From Rugalucina vietnamica (Eukaryota > Mollusca > Bivalvia > Lucinida > Lucinidae): a DNA stretch of 64,000 nucleotides. Of this stretch, positions 32,527 through 43,148 are shown in pieces (position 1 is the stretch's first letter; each line of letters begins with the position of its first letter). The position numbers were made by a program, and so were the translations under genes. The notes below the pieces were generated by a model. The model did not search any database. It saw only the letters and a program-made list of their open reading frames with translations, and was not told the origin of the DNA. The stretch lies in assembly GCA_964017185.1 (NCBI GenBank), contig OZ024880.1, forward strand, positions 31,958,329-32,022,328, given 5' to 3'.

Positions 32527-33158
32527 ATTTACCGTTAGTAGTTTGATATTACCAGGGCGGTACTTGTTTTGTGTTTTTATTTGTTTGATGTAATCCCCAT
32601 CTGGGTTTTAAGATGGGACTTCTGAATTCAACATCCTTGGCATTTATTTCTTTTGATACGCCTACTGTGTATTGCAGCTTACTGAATCTGTGAGTCCTGA
32701 TTTTTGATTCATCAGAATGTTTATCATGATTTATTTGTTTGTTGACTAGTTAGAGATTCACCACGAGGACCGAAGAAGTAACTAAATGTTATGAACCACT
32801 GCAGAAGCTGAGGGATGAGGTTATGGCCATGTAAAATCGATTTAAACCCGCCAGTAACTTTGTGTTACTGATCGTTTCAAGTCGATACTTCTGTGGTGGT
32901 TCTTTTTGTTTGATGTCTTGATGTTTAAAATATTTATGTATCTTGATATGCCGTAGATACGCGAGTGGATGCCAAAAAAAAAAAAAAAAAAAAAAAAACC
33001 GTAGCACCTCGGCGTTCGAGGAGTATGAGCTACGTACATATATGCTCGCGTTGTACTACCTACATGTGACTTACCTTATGTATGATACGCCGTAGATACG
33101 AGAGTCGATGCACAATAGTGTGGCGGTAGTGTAGTGAACGAAAACAAAGGCTCTACAG

Positions 33159-33363
33159 ATAATGCACCAGTCATTAGGATCCATGGGCCATTTGGGGCCG
33201 ATGAATAGCGGGGCATATAAATTTTGAAATGAGCTAAAATAACAAAATGCACTGGGGGTAAAATTAGGCCCCGTGGAGGCTGGCAACAATGAGGACCAAC
33301 AGCTGCTTATTATTCTGATAAAAATATGAGAGAGGGGTGCGTGGGTACAAATGACTGATGCAA
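33159..33363. repeat. Family C MITE, copy 2
   Basis: AATGCACCAGTCATT on the left faces ACAAATGACTGATGCA on the right. It is the same end pair as the element at 50.8-51.15 kb. Confidence 0.6.
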
Positions 33364-34021
33364 AACTTTAAGTTGTAGGCAATTATAGATTCTGTCGCCC
33401 AACTCATCAAACACAACCAAATAAAACTTTTGAATGTTTATGCATATGGGTGAGATGAAGTAAATAATCAAAATTAGACAAATCATTGCCACAATATCAT
33501 GAATATCTCGTTAGTATATTTTCTGACAAAAACAGATCGAATTATGCATGCGGTGATAATCACGGCGAATCGTACAGACAAAATAGCAAAGCTGGAAGCG
33601 AAGCGTACAGTCGCCAATTCTATGGTCCCATAACAAAACCAAATTTATTTTCATAAAAACTCTATAACAACATTAAACGGATACTGATCTACATTGGTGA
33701 ATAATCCTTCTTTAGTTGGGATATTGTTACAAATGCGTGAAACTAACGTGGACATGACAAAATGCGAAAATATGCGAAAACGTGAAAAATCACTGATGCA
33801 GCATCGAAATTGTTGTCTTGTGCAAAAGGGATCACCTTGTGAATCTAAATGGAAACAAATTTGAAGAGACAAATGTCATACCTTTCAATTCATGTGTCTT
33901 TCACGAAGTTTACCTTACCAGATGTATTGATTTTTATATTATTTAGAACACCTGTGTAAAGCAGCTAACGTGTTTCGTGCGTACAGTACTAGCGGCTTCC
34001 GATGTAAAAATCTGTACGATT
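33364..34021. other. Gene-free stretch
   Basis: No supported gene. The open frames on the minus strand are short and not protein-like. Confidence 0.5.
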
Positions 34022-34194
34022 CTCAACAGTGGTCTTGATGTTTAATATTTTTTGTGCTGTTGGCGCCTTATGTGTGTTTTCATATTTTTAGTTAAGTTAA
34101 GGTAAATGAGTGGCCACCTATTGGGAAAATAGCTGCTCATTCGGCTTACGAAATGTTTTAATTCATGGTATAAGTGCCTGATTGTTAGTTGTGT

Positions 34195-34597
34195 AACGAA
34201 CAGCCGAGCCAAGCCACAGCAAACCCCGTCAGTCATCCACCAAGGGTGGTTTACTGCGCTATATACCAACACTTACTCGATTCACAAAGTCTCGAGTTTG
34301 AAATTTGCATATTTCCAACGGAGGCTATCCCGTCACATTACTTCCCCCTCCGAGAAGACTCGCCCCGAGTCTTGGCCTGGGGACTACATGGGTAAGGCAA
34401 CCCCGGTCTGGCAGTTGTCATTATCCCAGCTGCCACCAAATGTAACGATCAGCCGAGCCAAGCCACAGCAAACCCCGTCAGTGGAAAAGCATGCTCATCC
34501 ACCAAGGGTGGTTTACTGCGCTATATACCAACACTTACTCGATTCGCAAAGTCTCGAGTTTGAAATTTGCATATTTCCAACGGAGGCTATCCCGTCA
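34195..34597 (-). mobile_element. Miniature LTR-type element (TRIM class), non-coding
   Basis: Two direct repeats of about 145-155 bp, each beginning TG and ending CA, enclose about 105 bp. In minus orientation the first repeat is followed by a primer-site-like TTTGGTGGCAGCTGGG and the last is preceded by a purine-rich GGAGGGGGAAG. It carries no genes, so it could only have moved with help from another element. The two repeats are very similar, so the insertion is fairly recent. It sits inside repeat R copy 3. Structurally it looks whole. Confidence 0.7.
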
Positions 34598-34699
34598 CAG
34601 TTTTTTTCCCCACCTCGGGAGTGGGAATCTTTTTCTGATTGCGCCTTTTCCTGATCTTTGCATACTTGTACCTTTTTAGTACAGAGGATGTTCTTAGCA

Positions 34700-34915
34700 G
34701 ATCTTACCCGCCATTAACTCATATAAGACTGGCGTCCTTTTTATGGGACATAGGCAAACAGAATAGCCCCAGATGTGACGCCGCAGAACGCTGTTTGCAT
34801 AGAGAATTTTCATCGAAAAATTGAATAAAATTTAGAAATCACCCCTGACGCCCCTAAAAATTAAAGTGGACCCATCCAATGAAAGAATCCATTCGTCAAA
34901 TATGGGTTAAATGGA
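34700..34915. repeat. Dispersed repeat J with GCCCCAGATGTGACGC, copy 1
   Basis: This matches 38970-39190 (CTGGCGTCCTTTT, GGGACATAGGCAAAC, GAATCCATTCGTCAAA). The 39-kb copy has a palindrome around AGCCCCAGATG and CATCTGGGGCT that is partly missing here. A fragment lies at 48473-48515. Confidence 0.6.
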
Positions 34916-34959
34916 AATAATATACACTAATGAAGACGTCGACATTCATTTTCCTGGGT

Positions 34960-35173
34960 TTACAAGGAAAACCAACAATCTGCATAGGCGAAAACAAAGG
35001 TGCAGATCAGCTTCGCAGTAACTGCGAGGCTGATCAGCGCCTTTGTTAATACAGTTCCTCTACTGGCTTTATACATCCAAAATTTCCAGCCTCTACCCAT
35101 CTTCTGTGACTGTATAGCCAGGTTTGTGTCGGACCTGGTCGGAACCCTTGTTGGTTTTCTCACGCACAGGCTC
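34960..35173 (-). repeat. Family A MITE, copy 14
   Basis: The stem is of the TTCG class (TTCGCAGTAACTGCGA) and the right end is CACAGGCTC. It ends 22 bp before the splice acceptor of the secreted-peptide gene. An open frame running from this MITE into the gene is artefactual. Confidence 0.85.
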
Positions 35174-35200
35174 AAGTCACTTTCATTTTCTCCAGACAAG

Positions 35201-35797
35201 ATGAAGCTGGTATTCGGACTGTTGGTCGTGTGTCTACTGTTAAATCTTGGCCACAGTAAGTTGTCGGAAGAAGAACACGCTCGAGCAAAACGTGACATCT
35301 ATTGGCCGCCACTGAAACAGTTCATGACTTTCGTTTGTGGGAAACTGTGTGCTTCTGGGGACGGAGGATGCGTCTTTGAGCGAATGTGTGGGCCTTACCG
35401 TCGTAAGTTTGAAATCTCCTTAAGCGCGACAAACAACTAACAAAAGACATATTTAGTGATTTTGGGGTCTGCTTTAAAGGATATGTTTTTTACCAAAACA
35501 CCAATAAAGTTTTAAAATATTCCAGAAGGATCACACAAAGTAAATGTACATGTTTCTAACTATTTCCTTGGCGCCTTTATTGACCACTTTTATTTAAAAT
35601 AAATTATGTCCAATTATCAATTATGTCCTACATGTATATGCCACATTTTTCAATCATATCGGGTCGCAGCCGTCGCTTTTTGTGTGTTTACCAGTATGCT
35701 GAATATGAAGAATAACATGTAGTGTTAACTGGGGTTAGATCTTGCGAATTGCAGTTTGTTGCATTACTTGCATACTGGCGTATCTTTTTCAGGTTGA
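35201..35797 (+). CDS. Secreted four-cysteine peptide precursor, copy 1 (spliced)
   Basis: The acceptor TTCATTTTCTCCAG ends at 35195 and ATG follows five bases later. The 68-residue product has a signal peptide (MKLVFGLLVVCLLLNLGHS), an acidic propeptide ending ARAKR and a mature peptide D32-R68. Its cysteines are C46-x3-C50-x6-C57-x5-C63, with the ending CGPYRR. The first coding part ends at 35402 at a strong donor CGTC|GTAAGT. The acceptor TATCTTTTTCAG at 35781-35792 joins C to GT TGA, giving Arg and stop at 35797. The same arrangement is conserved in copy 2. Without splicing the frame would run to 35440. The layout is that of a furin-type processed secreted peptide: a defence peptide, hormone or venom-like peptide are all possible. 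I do not recognise the family. Confidence 0.8.
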
Positions 35798-36775
35798 GAT
35801 ATTAAAGATGGACATTCTTTGAGAAGAACTTTTGAAGCCAACGAATGACTCAGGACTGTTATACTACTTTTGTGAACTTCATTAATATGAAACCTGTTTA
35901 AAGACTTTTATTTGCCATTCTAGATATGAACTTATCAAATATAAAATTTGTGAAATACATCCTCATGTAAAATGTATCTACTATAGCATTGTTCTTGTGG
36001 TATTTTTCTTCGCTTTCTATATTTGCAGACCTTCCCAAATGAGTATGGCATTAAGTTAGACTTTTCTGTTCGAACTTGCGCAAAAAGGAGGCAGAAAAGA
36101 ATGACAAACAATAATAGCTATATATACAAATATTTTCTTGAGTATGTTCTTGGTAAATAGTCAATACAATAAGTAATGATCAGCAATATACAACATGACA
36201 TATGGCTACAAAACATCATACTTTAAACATACAACCGGTGGAGCGATTAGAATAATAGTTGGACATATTCAAATATAAGACACCGTAGTATAAAAGTCAA
36301 TGATAAACTTTGTAAAGCATACAAATGTGTATCAAACCGGAAGCATTTAAAATCAAACTGGAAACCCCTCCCAACATGCGTTTAGATGTCTTTAGATTGT
36401 GTTTGTTTGAATTGATGCTTAACGTCCCACTCAATAGCTATGGTCATGTCGGGACATTGCCTCCATTTTATGGGACTTTTACCCAAAATTAGGATGTCAT
36501 GACATCCAAAAAGTGCTTCAAATATAACCACCCAAGTAAGCCTTATATGAGTGGATGGTTTGACTTGAACCACTTTTCTTGGGCAGGCTCAGACCTGAGC
36601 GGTTAACCAGTAATCATATGGTCAGTCCGTAGCCTATAAACTATGCCCGAAGGCATTTCTTTAGGATCCAGATGCCCTTAGAGACGACAAGGTTGTTGTC
36701 TGCGTACATTTATGATCATATTAATTTCAGAGAAGCTGAAATCTGTCACTACGTGCCTTATAGTTTCGTCTATCA
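35798..36775. other. 3' part of duplication unit 1
   Basis: The sequence after the peptide gene is shared with 39.3-40.4 kb (AACCGGAAGCATTTAAAATC, ATGCGTTTAGATGTC). About 36400-36450 has a SINE-tail-like GCTTAACGTCCCACTCAATA. No further gene is seen. Confidence 0.6.
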
Positions 36776-36962
36776 TTACGAAAACTTGCCCATGCAATAA
36801 ACAGAGATACTTTTAGCGTTAAAAATTGAAAATTTAATGAGGCGGTTCTAACGAGTACCCACAATCTATGTTTTGGAGCAAAAATAAGAAAAATAGTTAT
36901 ACCCCTGCATACCCCAGTTTTTCTATATAATTAAGGGGGTATATTGCACGGACATGTTTTCA
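36775..36962. repeat. Family E MITE, copy 4 (truncated centre)
   Basis: The end ATTACGAAAACTTGCCCATG and CACGGACATGTTTTC are kept. Half of the central palindrome is deleted (only GGCGGTTCTAACGAGTACCC remains). Confidence 0.75.
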
Positions 36963-37002
36963 TGGTGGTTTGTCATTTGAGGTTGCGATGAGAAACAATT
37001 GG

Positions 37003-37172
37003 CTCAGGAGAGAAAACCGGATTTTAGCCTGTGCGATGAAAATAAAGACGCAGATCAGCTGTGCAGTAATACGGCTGATAAGCGTCTTTGTTTTCGCTTC
37101 TCGGACAGTGCAATCCCTCTTCGTCTTACATGTAACGAAATTCCAAGCGTCTACTTTTCTTCAGTGACTGTA
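37003..37172 (-). repeat. Family A MITE, copy 15 (damaged)
   Basis: The hairpin CTGTGCAGTAATACGGCTGA is shortened and the right terminus is lost. Confidence 0.7.
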
Positions 37173-37542
37173 GTCCGATGAGACTTCACAATTCAATTAT
37201 CATCATTCGCATTTTTACTTTACGCTTTCATTGGTCATTTTCTTTTTATGTTTATGTTTATGTTATCTGGCTGAATTCATACTGACAATATCCGATGAAA
37301 AAATGAATGCGAATTAAAAAAAAAATGCTTGTTTGTTTGAATCAAACAAAGAGATGCGTTTTAATGAGCATATAATTACCATTGATTTGTTTTCTCCATT
37401 CCCGTTGTTAAGTGTAAGAAACACGAGCCCATGCGACATCTGGATATATACTTACGTGCGCTCCGTCATATCAAAGCCTATTCTGAAGAAAAGTTGTCTC
37501 CAAAATTTTGAATGATGCCTTTCAGCAGGAACAACGCAACCA

Positions 37543-37549
37543 TATAAAG
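37543..37549 (+). promoter_or_regulatory. Candidate TATA box, peptide gene copy 2
   Basis: TATAAAG is in the same context as at 30543. The following GTAAAT at 37626 would end a short 5' exon, with the coding exon starting at 38348. The spacing is more compact than in copy 1. Confidence 0.4.
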
Positions 37550-37646
37550 CGTCAGTCAACAAACCTTCTTACAAGAGCATGCACTGCCTCACCGTCGGAC
37601 AACTTTTGTCAAGAGTATGCTTTTTGTAAATGTATGAATATTATTT

Positions 37647-37865
37647 GAGCCTGAGCATGAGATTTGACAATTTGGGCTTCCGACCAGGTCCGACACAAAC
37701 CGGGCTGTACAGTCACAGAAGATGGTTAGAGGCTGGAAGTTTTTAGATTTAGAATCGTACTATCCGTGTAGCGAAAACAAATGCGCTGATCAGCAGTAAC
37801 TGCGAAGCTGATCTGCGCCTTTGTTTTCGCCTATGCAGATTGTTGGTTTTCCCATGCGTTGGTTC
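37647..37865 (+). repeat. Family A MITE, copy 16
   Basis: The left stem arm is shortened (GATCAGCAGTAACTGCGAAG). It lies inside the presumed 5' intron of peptide gene copy 2. Confidence 0.88.
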
Positions 37866-38161
37866 ATTTTTGTTTCTTTCCTATCTAGTGATGCAAACCA
37901 TCCCAACGTCTCGTATTGTTACACATCCAGCTGTTACTTTGAAATTGCGTACTGCCTTTTGTGTCATGTAAACAAATATAGTTAAACATTCATCAGAACA
38001 ACTTCATATAGCAGAGTAAATAGTATAGGTGAGTTTTAAAGCATTTATATTTGAGAAAGTTGGAAAAATATAATTTATTCGATTAAAATCATAGAAGGTA
38101 TGATAATTTTAAAGTATATATCATCCAAACCATACTTCTTTGAAGGTAATTCACAATTTTA

Positions 38162-38250
38162 TATTTGTAAAAATCGGCGAGGCAGCTCCAACGTGTACCC
38201 ACAGTCAATATTTTGAGCAAACATTATAAAAATAAAAAAAATTGCAACTA
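38162..38250. repeat. Family E MITE fragment
   Basis: Only the part from GGCGAGGCAGCTCCAACG to TATTTTGAGCAAACATTA is recognisable. Confidence 0.5.
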
Positions 38251-38352
38251 CAACTATTTTTTTTATTTTTCACAGCTGAAGAAAAATCTGTATAGAACAT
38301 GGGCGAGTTTCCGTAATGCGTTTACTAGTCATTTTCATTTTCTCCAGACAAG

Positions 38353-39276
38353 ATGAAGCTGGTATTCGGACTGCTGGTCGTGTGTCTACTGTTAAATCTT
38401 GGACACAGTAAGAGTTGCTGTGTGGAGAATAAGCCATGGTTGTCGGAAGAAGAACACGCTCGAGCAAAACGTGACATCTCTCTGCCAAAACAGTTCATGA
38501 CTTTCGTTTGTGGGAAACTGTGTGCTTCTGGGGACGGAGGCTGCTTCTTTGAGCGAATTTGTGGGCCTTACCGTCGTAAGTCTGAACAATAATTCTGCTA
38601 AAGCGCGACAAACAACTAACAATAATTTTAAGAGAAAAGACATATTTAGTGATTTCGAGTTTTAATTTTTGGTCATAAAACCGTTTGGTCTGATACAACT
38701 GAAAAATCATTTTCAATTTTAGAGTATGCTTTAAAGGATTAAGTGTTTTTCTTTAATACCAAAGCACCAATAAAATTTTAAAATAATTCAGAAGGATTAC
38801 ACAAACATGTTTCTGTTTAAACGAAGTACATGTATCTAAGTATTTTCTAGGCGCCTTAATGGGAATTATCTAATTAATCATCAATTAAAATAAAATTATG
38901 TCAAATTCACCACGTTTCAATCATATCGAGACGCAGCCATCGCATTCTGTAATACGGTGGGAATGATTTGCTCAACTCATTTAAGCCTGGCGTCCTTTTG
39001 GGACATAGGCAAACACCATAGCCCCAGATGTGACACCGCAGAACGCGACGTCCCATCTGGGGCTATTCTGTTTGTTTAAAGAAATTTCATCGAAAAATGA
39101 GATAAAAAAAATCACTGCTAACATCCCTAAAATGAAAGTGAACTCATCCAATTGATAATGATGGGTGAATCCATTCGTCAAAGATGGGTTAATATAAGAA
39201 ATGAGTAGAGTTGACAGGGGTTAGACGTTGTAAATAGCAATTTTTATTGCATACTGGCGTATCTTTTTCAGGTTAA
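38353..39276 (+). CDS. Secreted four-cysteine peptide precursor, copy 2 (spliced)
   Basis: Acceptor and start match copy 1. The 75-residue product has the identical signal peptide, a propeptide nine residues longer that contains two extra cysteines (SCCVENKPW), and the ARAKR processing site. The mature peptide D41-R75 has C53-x3-C57-x6-C64-x5-C70 and ends CGPYRR. The first coding part ends at 38575 at CGTC|GTAAGT. Acceptor TATCTTTTTCAG joins GT TAA (39272-39276), giving Arg and stop. Mature-region differences from copy 1 include YWPP lost upstream of KQFMTF, VFERM to FFERI. The Gly/Lys-rich core is unchanged. Family not recognised; function inferred only as a secreted, disulphide-stabilised, cationic peptide. 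Confidence 0.8.
38970..39190. repeat. Dispersed repeat J, copy 2
   Basis: AGCCCCAGATGTGACACCGC faces GACGTCCCATCTGGGGCT as a hairpin. It sits in the intron of peptide gene copy 2; copy 1 of the repeat lies upstream of peptide gene 1, so positions differ. Confidence 0.65.
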
Positions 39277-39370
39277 GATGCTAAAGACGGGCAGTTTTGA
39301 GAAGATCTATTGAAACCAATGAATGATGGCTGTTATACTACTTTTGTGAACTCACTTTCATTTGCCATAT

Positions 39371-39587
39371 GAGCCGCTGCATGGGAAACCCAACAATCTG
39401 CATAGGTGAAAACAAAGGCACAGATCAGCATCCAGTAACTGCGAAGCTGATCAGTGCCTTTGTTTTCGCTAAAAAGATTTTCTCTACTTTCTAAATCCAA
39501 CATTTCCTGCCTCTAACCATCTACTGTGACTGTACAGCCTAGCTGGTCCGTGGAACCCAAATTGTTGGTTTTCTCATGCACATGCTC
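39371..39587 (-). repeat. Family A MITE, copy 17
   Basis: Ends GAGCCGCTGCATG and GCACATGCTC. The stem is partly collapsed (CAGCATCCAGTAACTGCGAA). It lies 95 bp after the peptide gene stop codon. Confidence 0.88.
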
Positions 39588-40474
39588 ATATTTGGTAAGA
39601 TGAACTTATTAAATATTAAACTCGTGTAAAATGAAAAGTGTTGCTCATGTATTAATTTTTTTCTCCACTTTCTATATCTGCAGAAATAAGCTTTAAGTAA
39701 GCATTTTCTGTTCGAAATTGCGCAAAAAGAAGGCAGAAAAGAATGACAAACAATATTAGCATACAAATATTTTCTTGAGTATGTTCTTGGTAAATAGTCA
39801 ATACAATAAGTAATGGTCAGCAATATACAACACATAAAATGGCTACAAAACATCATACTTTAAACATATAACCGGTGAATTAGAATAATATTTGGACATA
39901 TTCAAATATAAGACACCATAGTATAAAAGCAAAAGTAGATGAATAGGAGCGCCTTCATAGGCTTTTGATAAAAGTCAATGATAAAATTTGTAAAGCATAC
40001 AAATGTGTATCAAACCGGAAGCATTTAAAATCGAACTGGAAACCCTTCCAAACATGCGTTTAGATGTCCTTAGATTTTGATGTCCTTAGATTTTGTTTGT
40101 TTGAATTGGTGCTTAACGTCCCACTCAATAGCTATGGTCATGTCGGGACGTTGCCTCCATTTTATGCGATTTTTAACCAAAACATCCAAAAAGTACTTAA
40201 ACCAAGCAACTGCGGGCTCAGACCGGAGTGGTTAACCAGTAATCAGAAAATCAGTCCGTAGCCTATAAACTATGCATGGAGGCAAAAGCAGTCCATCTAT
40301 TTCTTTAGGTCCCAATGGGCGGGAGTCCGATTCCCTCAGAGGCGATAAGGTTGTTGTCTACGTACATTTTACGATCCAACGAATTTCAGAGAAGCTGAAA
40401 TCTTAGAGTTTCGTTAATGTTTGTGAACTGAGGATACGATGAGAAACGATTTGCAGTAAAACGAGACCCTTAAA
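39588..40474. other. 3' part of duplication unit 2
   Basis: The sequence is homologous to 35.99-36.77 kb, including CAACCGGTGG/ATAACCGGTG, ACCGGAAGCATTTAAAATC and a SINE-tail-like GCTTAACGTCCCACTCAATA at about 40110. No gene of its own. Confidence 0.6.
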
Positions 40475-40717
40475 GAGCCGCATCATGCGAAAAAAAAAAC
40501 GGATTTTAGCATATGCGAAGAAAACAAAGACGCAGATCAGCCGTGCAGTAACTGTACAGCTGATAAGCAGTCTTGTTTTTGCTTCTCGGACAGTGCAACC
40601 CCTCTTCGTCTTAAATCCGAAATTTTAAGCTTCTGCTCCTCTCTTGTAAATGTACAATTCGGTTTGTGTCGGACCCGGTCAGAAACCCAGATTGTTGGTT
40701 TTCTCACGCGAGTGCTC
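40475..40717 (-). repeat. Family A MITE, copy 18
   Basis: The stem is CGTGCAGTAACTGTACAG. The MITE ends 31 bp from the TRIM stop codon, so it may provide part of that gene's 3' untranslated region. Confidence 0.88.
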
Positions 40718-40747
40718 TACGAGTAGCTATAAACCTTAACCATACCA

Positions 40748-42541
40748 TCATACATAGCGCTGAAACGACCCGTTACTGGTCAACAACTGGACCCTATCAT
40801 TGCCATTGTCCGCCAAGAAAACATTCCCTATTCTATCCACACAGACGCCTTGGGGATTTTTCAGTTCTTTCTCGGTTACCGTATACTTGAACAATGGATG
40901 CCCGTCTTGTCCAATGCTTATAACGGCATTCAGACCGACGTCAGAGACAATAACGCTTCCGTCTGGAGAAGCCGCGAGGTATCTTGGCTCTGCGAACAAG
41001 TAATCACCATTCACGTCCATCTGGAAAGATTTTATGATGACCCCGTTGAGTTGTATCAAATCCACCCTTTTCTCGCGGATACAACTCACGGCCAGATAAC
41101 TTTCTCTGTCCGAGTATGACACCGCGTCATACTGTCGCTCGGTCTTGGCTTTCCTGATCAGGCTTAGGCTCTGTCTGGTGGAAATGAACATGATAAGGCG
41201 ACCAATTAGAGGCACTGCTACGTCATCATTGCGTCCGCACGTGGTAATGTCACGTGGTTCGTCATCTAGTTGAATGTGGTCAACCAGCTCTCCTTGTTTG
41301 TTGAACTTTTGAATACGCTTGTTCTTACAGTCCGTGACGATAATATCTTCCCTTGACGTGCACGCGACGCCCCATGACGACATACCTTCGTCAGCGCCCG
41401 TGTCAACTCGAACGTCGCCCATTGATTTGAAATCCTCTAAGAACTGTAGTGTTTCTTCGTTTGGCAGGAATTCGACTTTAATTTGAATTTTCTCTGGACA
41501 GAAATTTTCGATGTCGTCATATCCGTCCATCTGGCTTTTAATTTGATTATAGCCCACAAGAATCTCTACGTCACTTCCGTATTTCATCAACGTTTTCATT
41601 CGCTGTCCTGCTGATTTGATCGTTTTCACCTGAAGTTTTCGGGGTTCGGTTTTCTCACGTAAAAGATATTTAGCCTCTGCTGAGGTCTTTTCAAGTTTGT
41701 CAAGCATTTCTTGTTCTTGCTCTTTAATTTTGTCACGTAACGTTTTACTGAGATATTGGATTTCATGTCTTGCCGTTTCAATTGTCTTTTCCAACACTTT
41801 TTCGCACTTGTCAATACCTTCTACTACGTCTAGAGACGCTTGCATAGATTGTAGTTTATGCATGACGTCTTCGACGTCAGATCGTGAGTTCATAGCGTCA
41901 GCAACAGTTATCACGTTTTCACATCTTCGGTGTGATACCGCCATGCACTGAACACACAACGGGTCCTTGCAGTCTACACAAAACAATGTAATAAACTCGC
42001 CATGGCGATCACAGGGAACCTTATTCTTTTTCTTCATTAAAACGTCAAGCGGAAGTTGTTTCATTTCTTCCAATGAAATGACGGAATGAGATGACGTCAC
42101 TTTCACGTGAAGATGTACCTTTAAACACGGATCACAAAGTGCGTCTGAGCAGTCCATGCACCAGCTAGCAGCGGGAACTGAATCGTCCTGTCTTACACAA
42201 ATATCACAACACTTGTCATCCTTAATGGCAGTCTTAAGTTCCACGAGTTTCGCCATGAATTTATCATCCGGGAAAAAATCCACCGGGTTCCCCGCAAGCG
42301 CTCCGTTTGTCAGTTCAATTTCCATGTCGCAAGACGGACATGGGAACTTTTTACCACCAGTCTGTTCCAATGTCTTGTCAATATATTCTCCGAGACACTT
42401 TGAACACACGGAATGCTGGCAGCGCAGAAGTTTTGGCTTGTTAAACGTCTCCTGACACAGGCAACACTTTCCGAAATCGTCCGCCGCTTCTGGTGCTAAC
42501 TGAACCACATCGGGTGTTTGAACCACATCAGGGGCCGCCAT
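40748..42541 (-). CDS. TRIM-type RING/B-box/NHL protein, single exon
   Basis: The 597-residue intact frame has a RING finger (C26, C29, C41, H43, C46, C49, C68, C71), a first B-box-like zinc site (C112 to about H152), a second B-box (C177, H180, C188, C191, C196, C199, H204), a coiled coil at about 225-300 and C-terminal NHL-like beta-propeller repeats. The propeller is visible as GVACTSREDIIVTDCKNKR, LAASPDGSVIVSDVG and GVCVDRIGNVFLADNGNDR. This is the TRIM2/3/71-like architecture of RING E3 ubiquitin ligases, which is greatly expanded in bivalves and often tied to immunity. The start is in good context (AAAAATGG). A splice-acceptor-like TTTTTCAG just upstream suggests a 5' untranslated intron. 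Specific substrate unknown. Confidence 0.92.
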   Translation of the reverse strand: MAAPDVVQTPDVVQLAPEAADDFGKCCLCQETFNKPKLLRCQHSVCSKCLGEYIDKTLEQTGGKKFPCPSCDMEIELTNGALAGNPVDFFPDDKFMAKLVELKTAIKDDKCCDICVRQDDSVPAASWCMDCSDALCDPCLKVHLHVKVTSSHSVISLEEMKQLPLDVLMKKKNKVPCDRHGEFITLFCVDCKDPLCVQCMAVSHRRCENVITVADAMNSRSDVEDVMHKLQSMQASLDVVEGIDKCEKVLEKTIETARHEIQYLSKTLRDKIKEQEQEMLDKLEKTSAEAKYLLREKTEPRKLQVKTIKSAGQRMKTLMKYGSDVEILVGYNQIKSQMDGYDDIENFCPEKIQIKVEFLPNEETLQFLEDFKSMGDVRVDTGADEGMSSWGVACTSREDIIVTDCKNKRIQKFNKQGELVDHIQLDDEPRDITTCGRNDDVAVPLIGRLIMFISTRQSLSLIRKAKTERQYDAVSYSDRESYLAVSCIREKRVDLIQLNGVIIKSFQMDVNGDYLFAEPRYLAASPDGSVIVSDVGLNAVISIGQDGHPLFKYTVTEKELKNPQGVCVDRIGNVFLADNGNDRVQLLTSNGSFQRYV

Positions 42542-42908
42542 TTTTATAATCAGAGCTTAACTTGTCTTTTCAATCTTTTATCAAGGATTTAAAAACCTGA
42601 AAAAGACATCAAATAAATCAATATTTTATCTTTCAAGTGGAAGTTTGTTTTCCTTTTGGTGCAAATTTTTACAAAGATATATGCGTTTATAAAATATGTA
42701 TCGCTAAAAGACTCTTCAGCGATTTAAATTGCATGAGATTGCAAATCAAAGTAGTTAAATAAACATTCTTTGATCAGCGCATACAATTTTAAAAGTGCAT
42801 TGCATATTTAGGGATTGGTATCATATACAGTTCAAAATTCAAAATTGATCAAATGTAAAATGTTAACAAAATTTCCTATCAGACTGAATACCATCTTGTC
42901 TTTAACCT
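42542..42908. other. Upstream region of the TRIM gene
   Basis: AT-rich sequence. On the minus strand, CTTTTTCAGGTTTTTAAATC (42582-42601) looks like an acceptor for a 5' untranslated exon. No clear TATA box is evident. Confidence 0.4.
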
Positions 42909-43148
42909 TGGGCCAGTTGTTCAAAATTAACGACGTCGTTAGTTAACTATTCGTTAAACACGAATATTACAAATACGCTGTTATTTTTGTTGATAAAATG
43001 TGAGAATTCTTTACAATGCAATGGATTCTCACATTTTATCAACGAAAATTAAGTGTTTTTGCATATACATGTAGTCGGCATTTACTTCGAATGGGTGGAG
43101 GTCTTAACGATGATGTTAAGCTAACGAAGTTTTGAACAACTGGTCCCT
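42909..43148. repeat. Family F palindromic MITE, copy 3
   Basis: Ends GGGCCAGTTGTTCAAAA and TTTTGAACAACTGGTCC. The hairpin is built on ATGTGAGAATTC. One internal arm is shortened relative to copies at 8.5-9.1 kb. Confidence 0.85.

Larger units (their letters stand above)
32670..34680 (+). repeat. Unclassified dispersed repeat R, copy 3, interrupted twice
   Basis: R sequence at 32670-32938 resumes at 34022 after about 1.1 kb of inserted DNA (which holds an A-run of about 24 bp at 32975 and a family C copy). It breaks again at 34195-34597 for a small LTR-type element before finishing with CCTTTTCCTGATCTTTGC. Confidence 0.65.
37290..38175. repeat. Upstream part of segmental duplication, unit 2
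   Basis: Partner of 30.21-31.26 kb. It lacks the family E insertion but has gained a family A copy (37647-37865). These differences date both insertions after the duplication. Confidence 0.75.

Noticed and set aside
35000-35440. 146-residue frame spanning the MITE and the peptide gene
   Set aside because: Its first 67 residues are MITE sequence. A splice acceptor and the conserved ATG at 35201 mark the true start, and copy 2 has no such extension.
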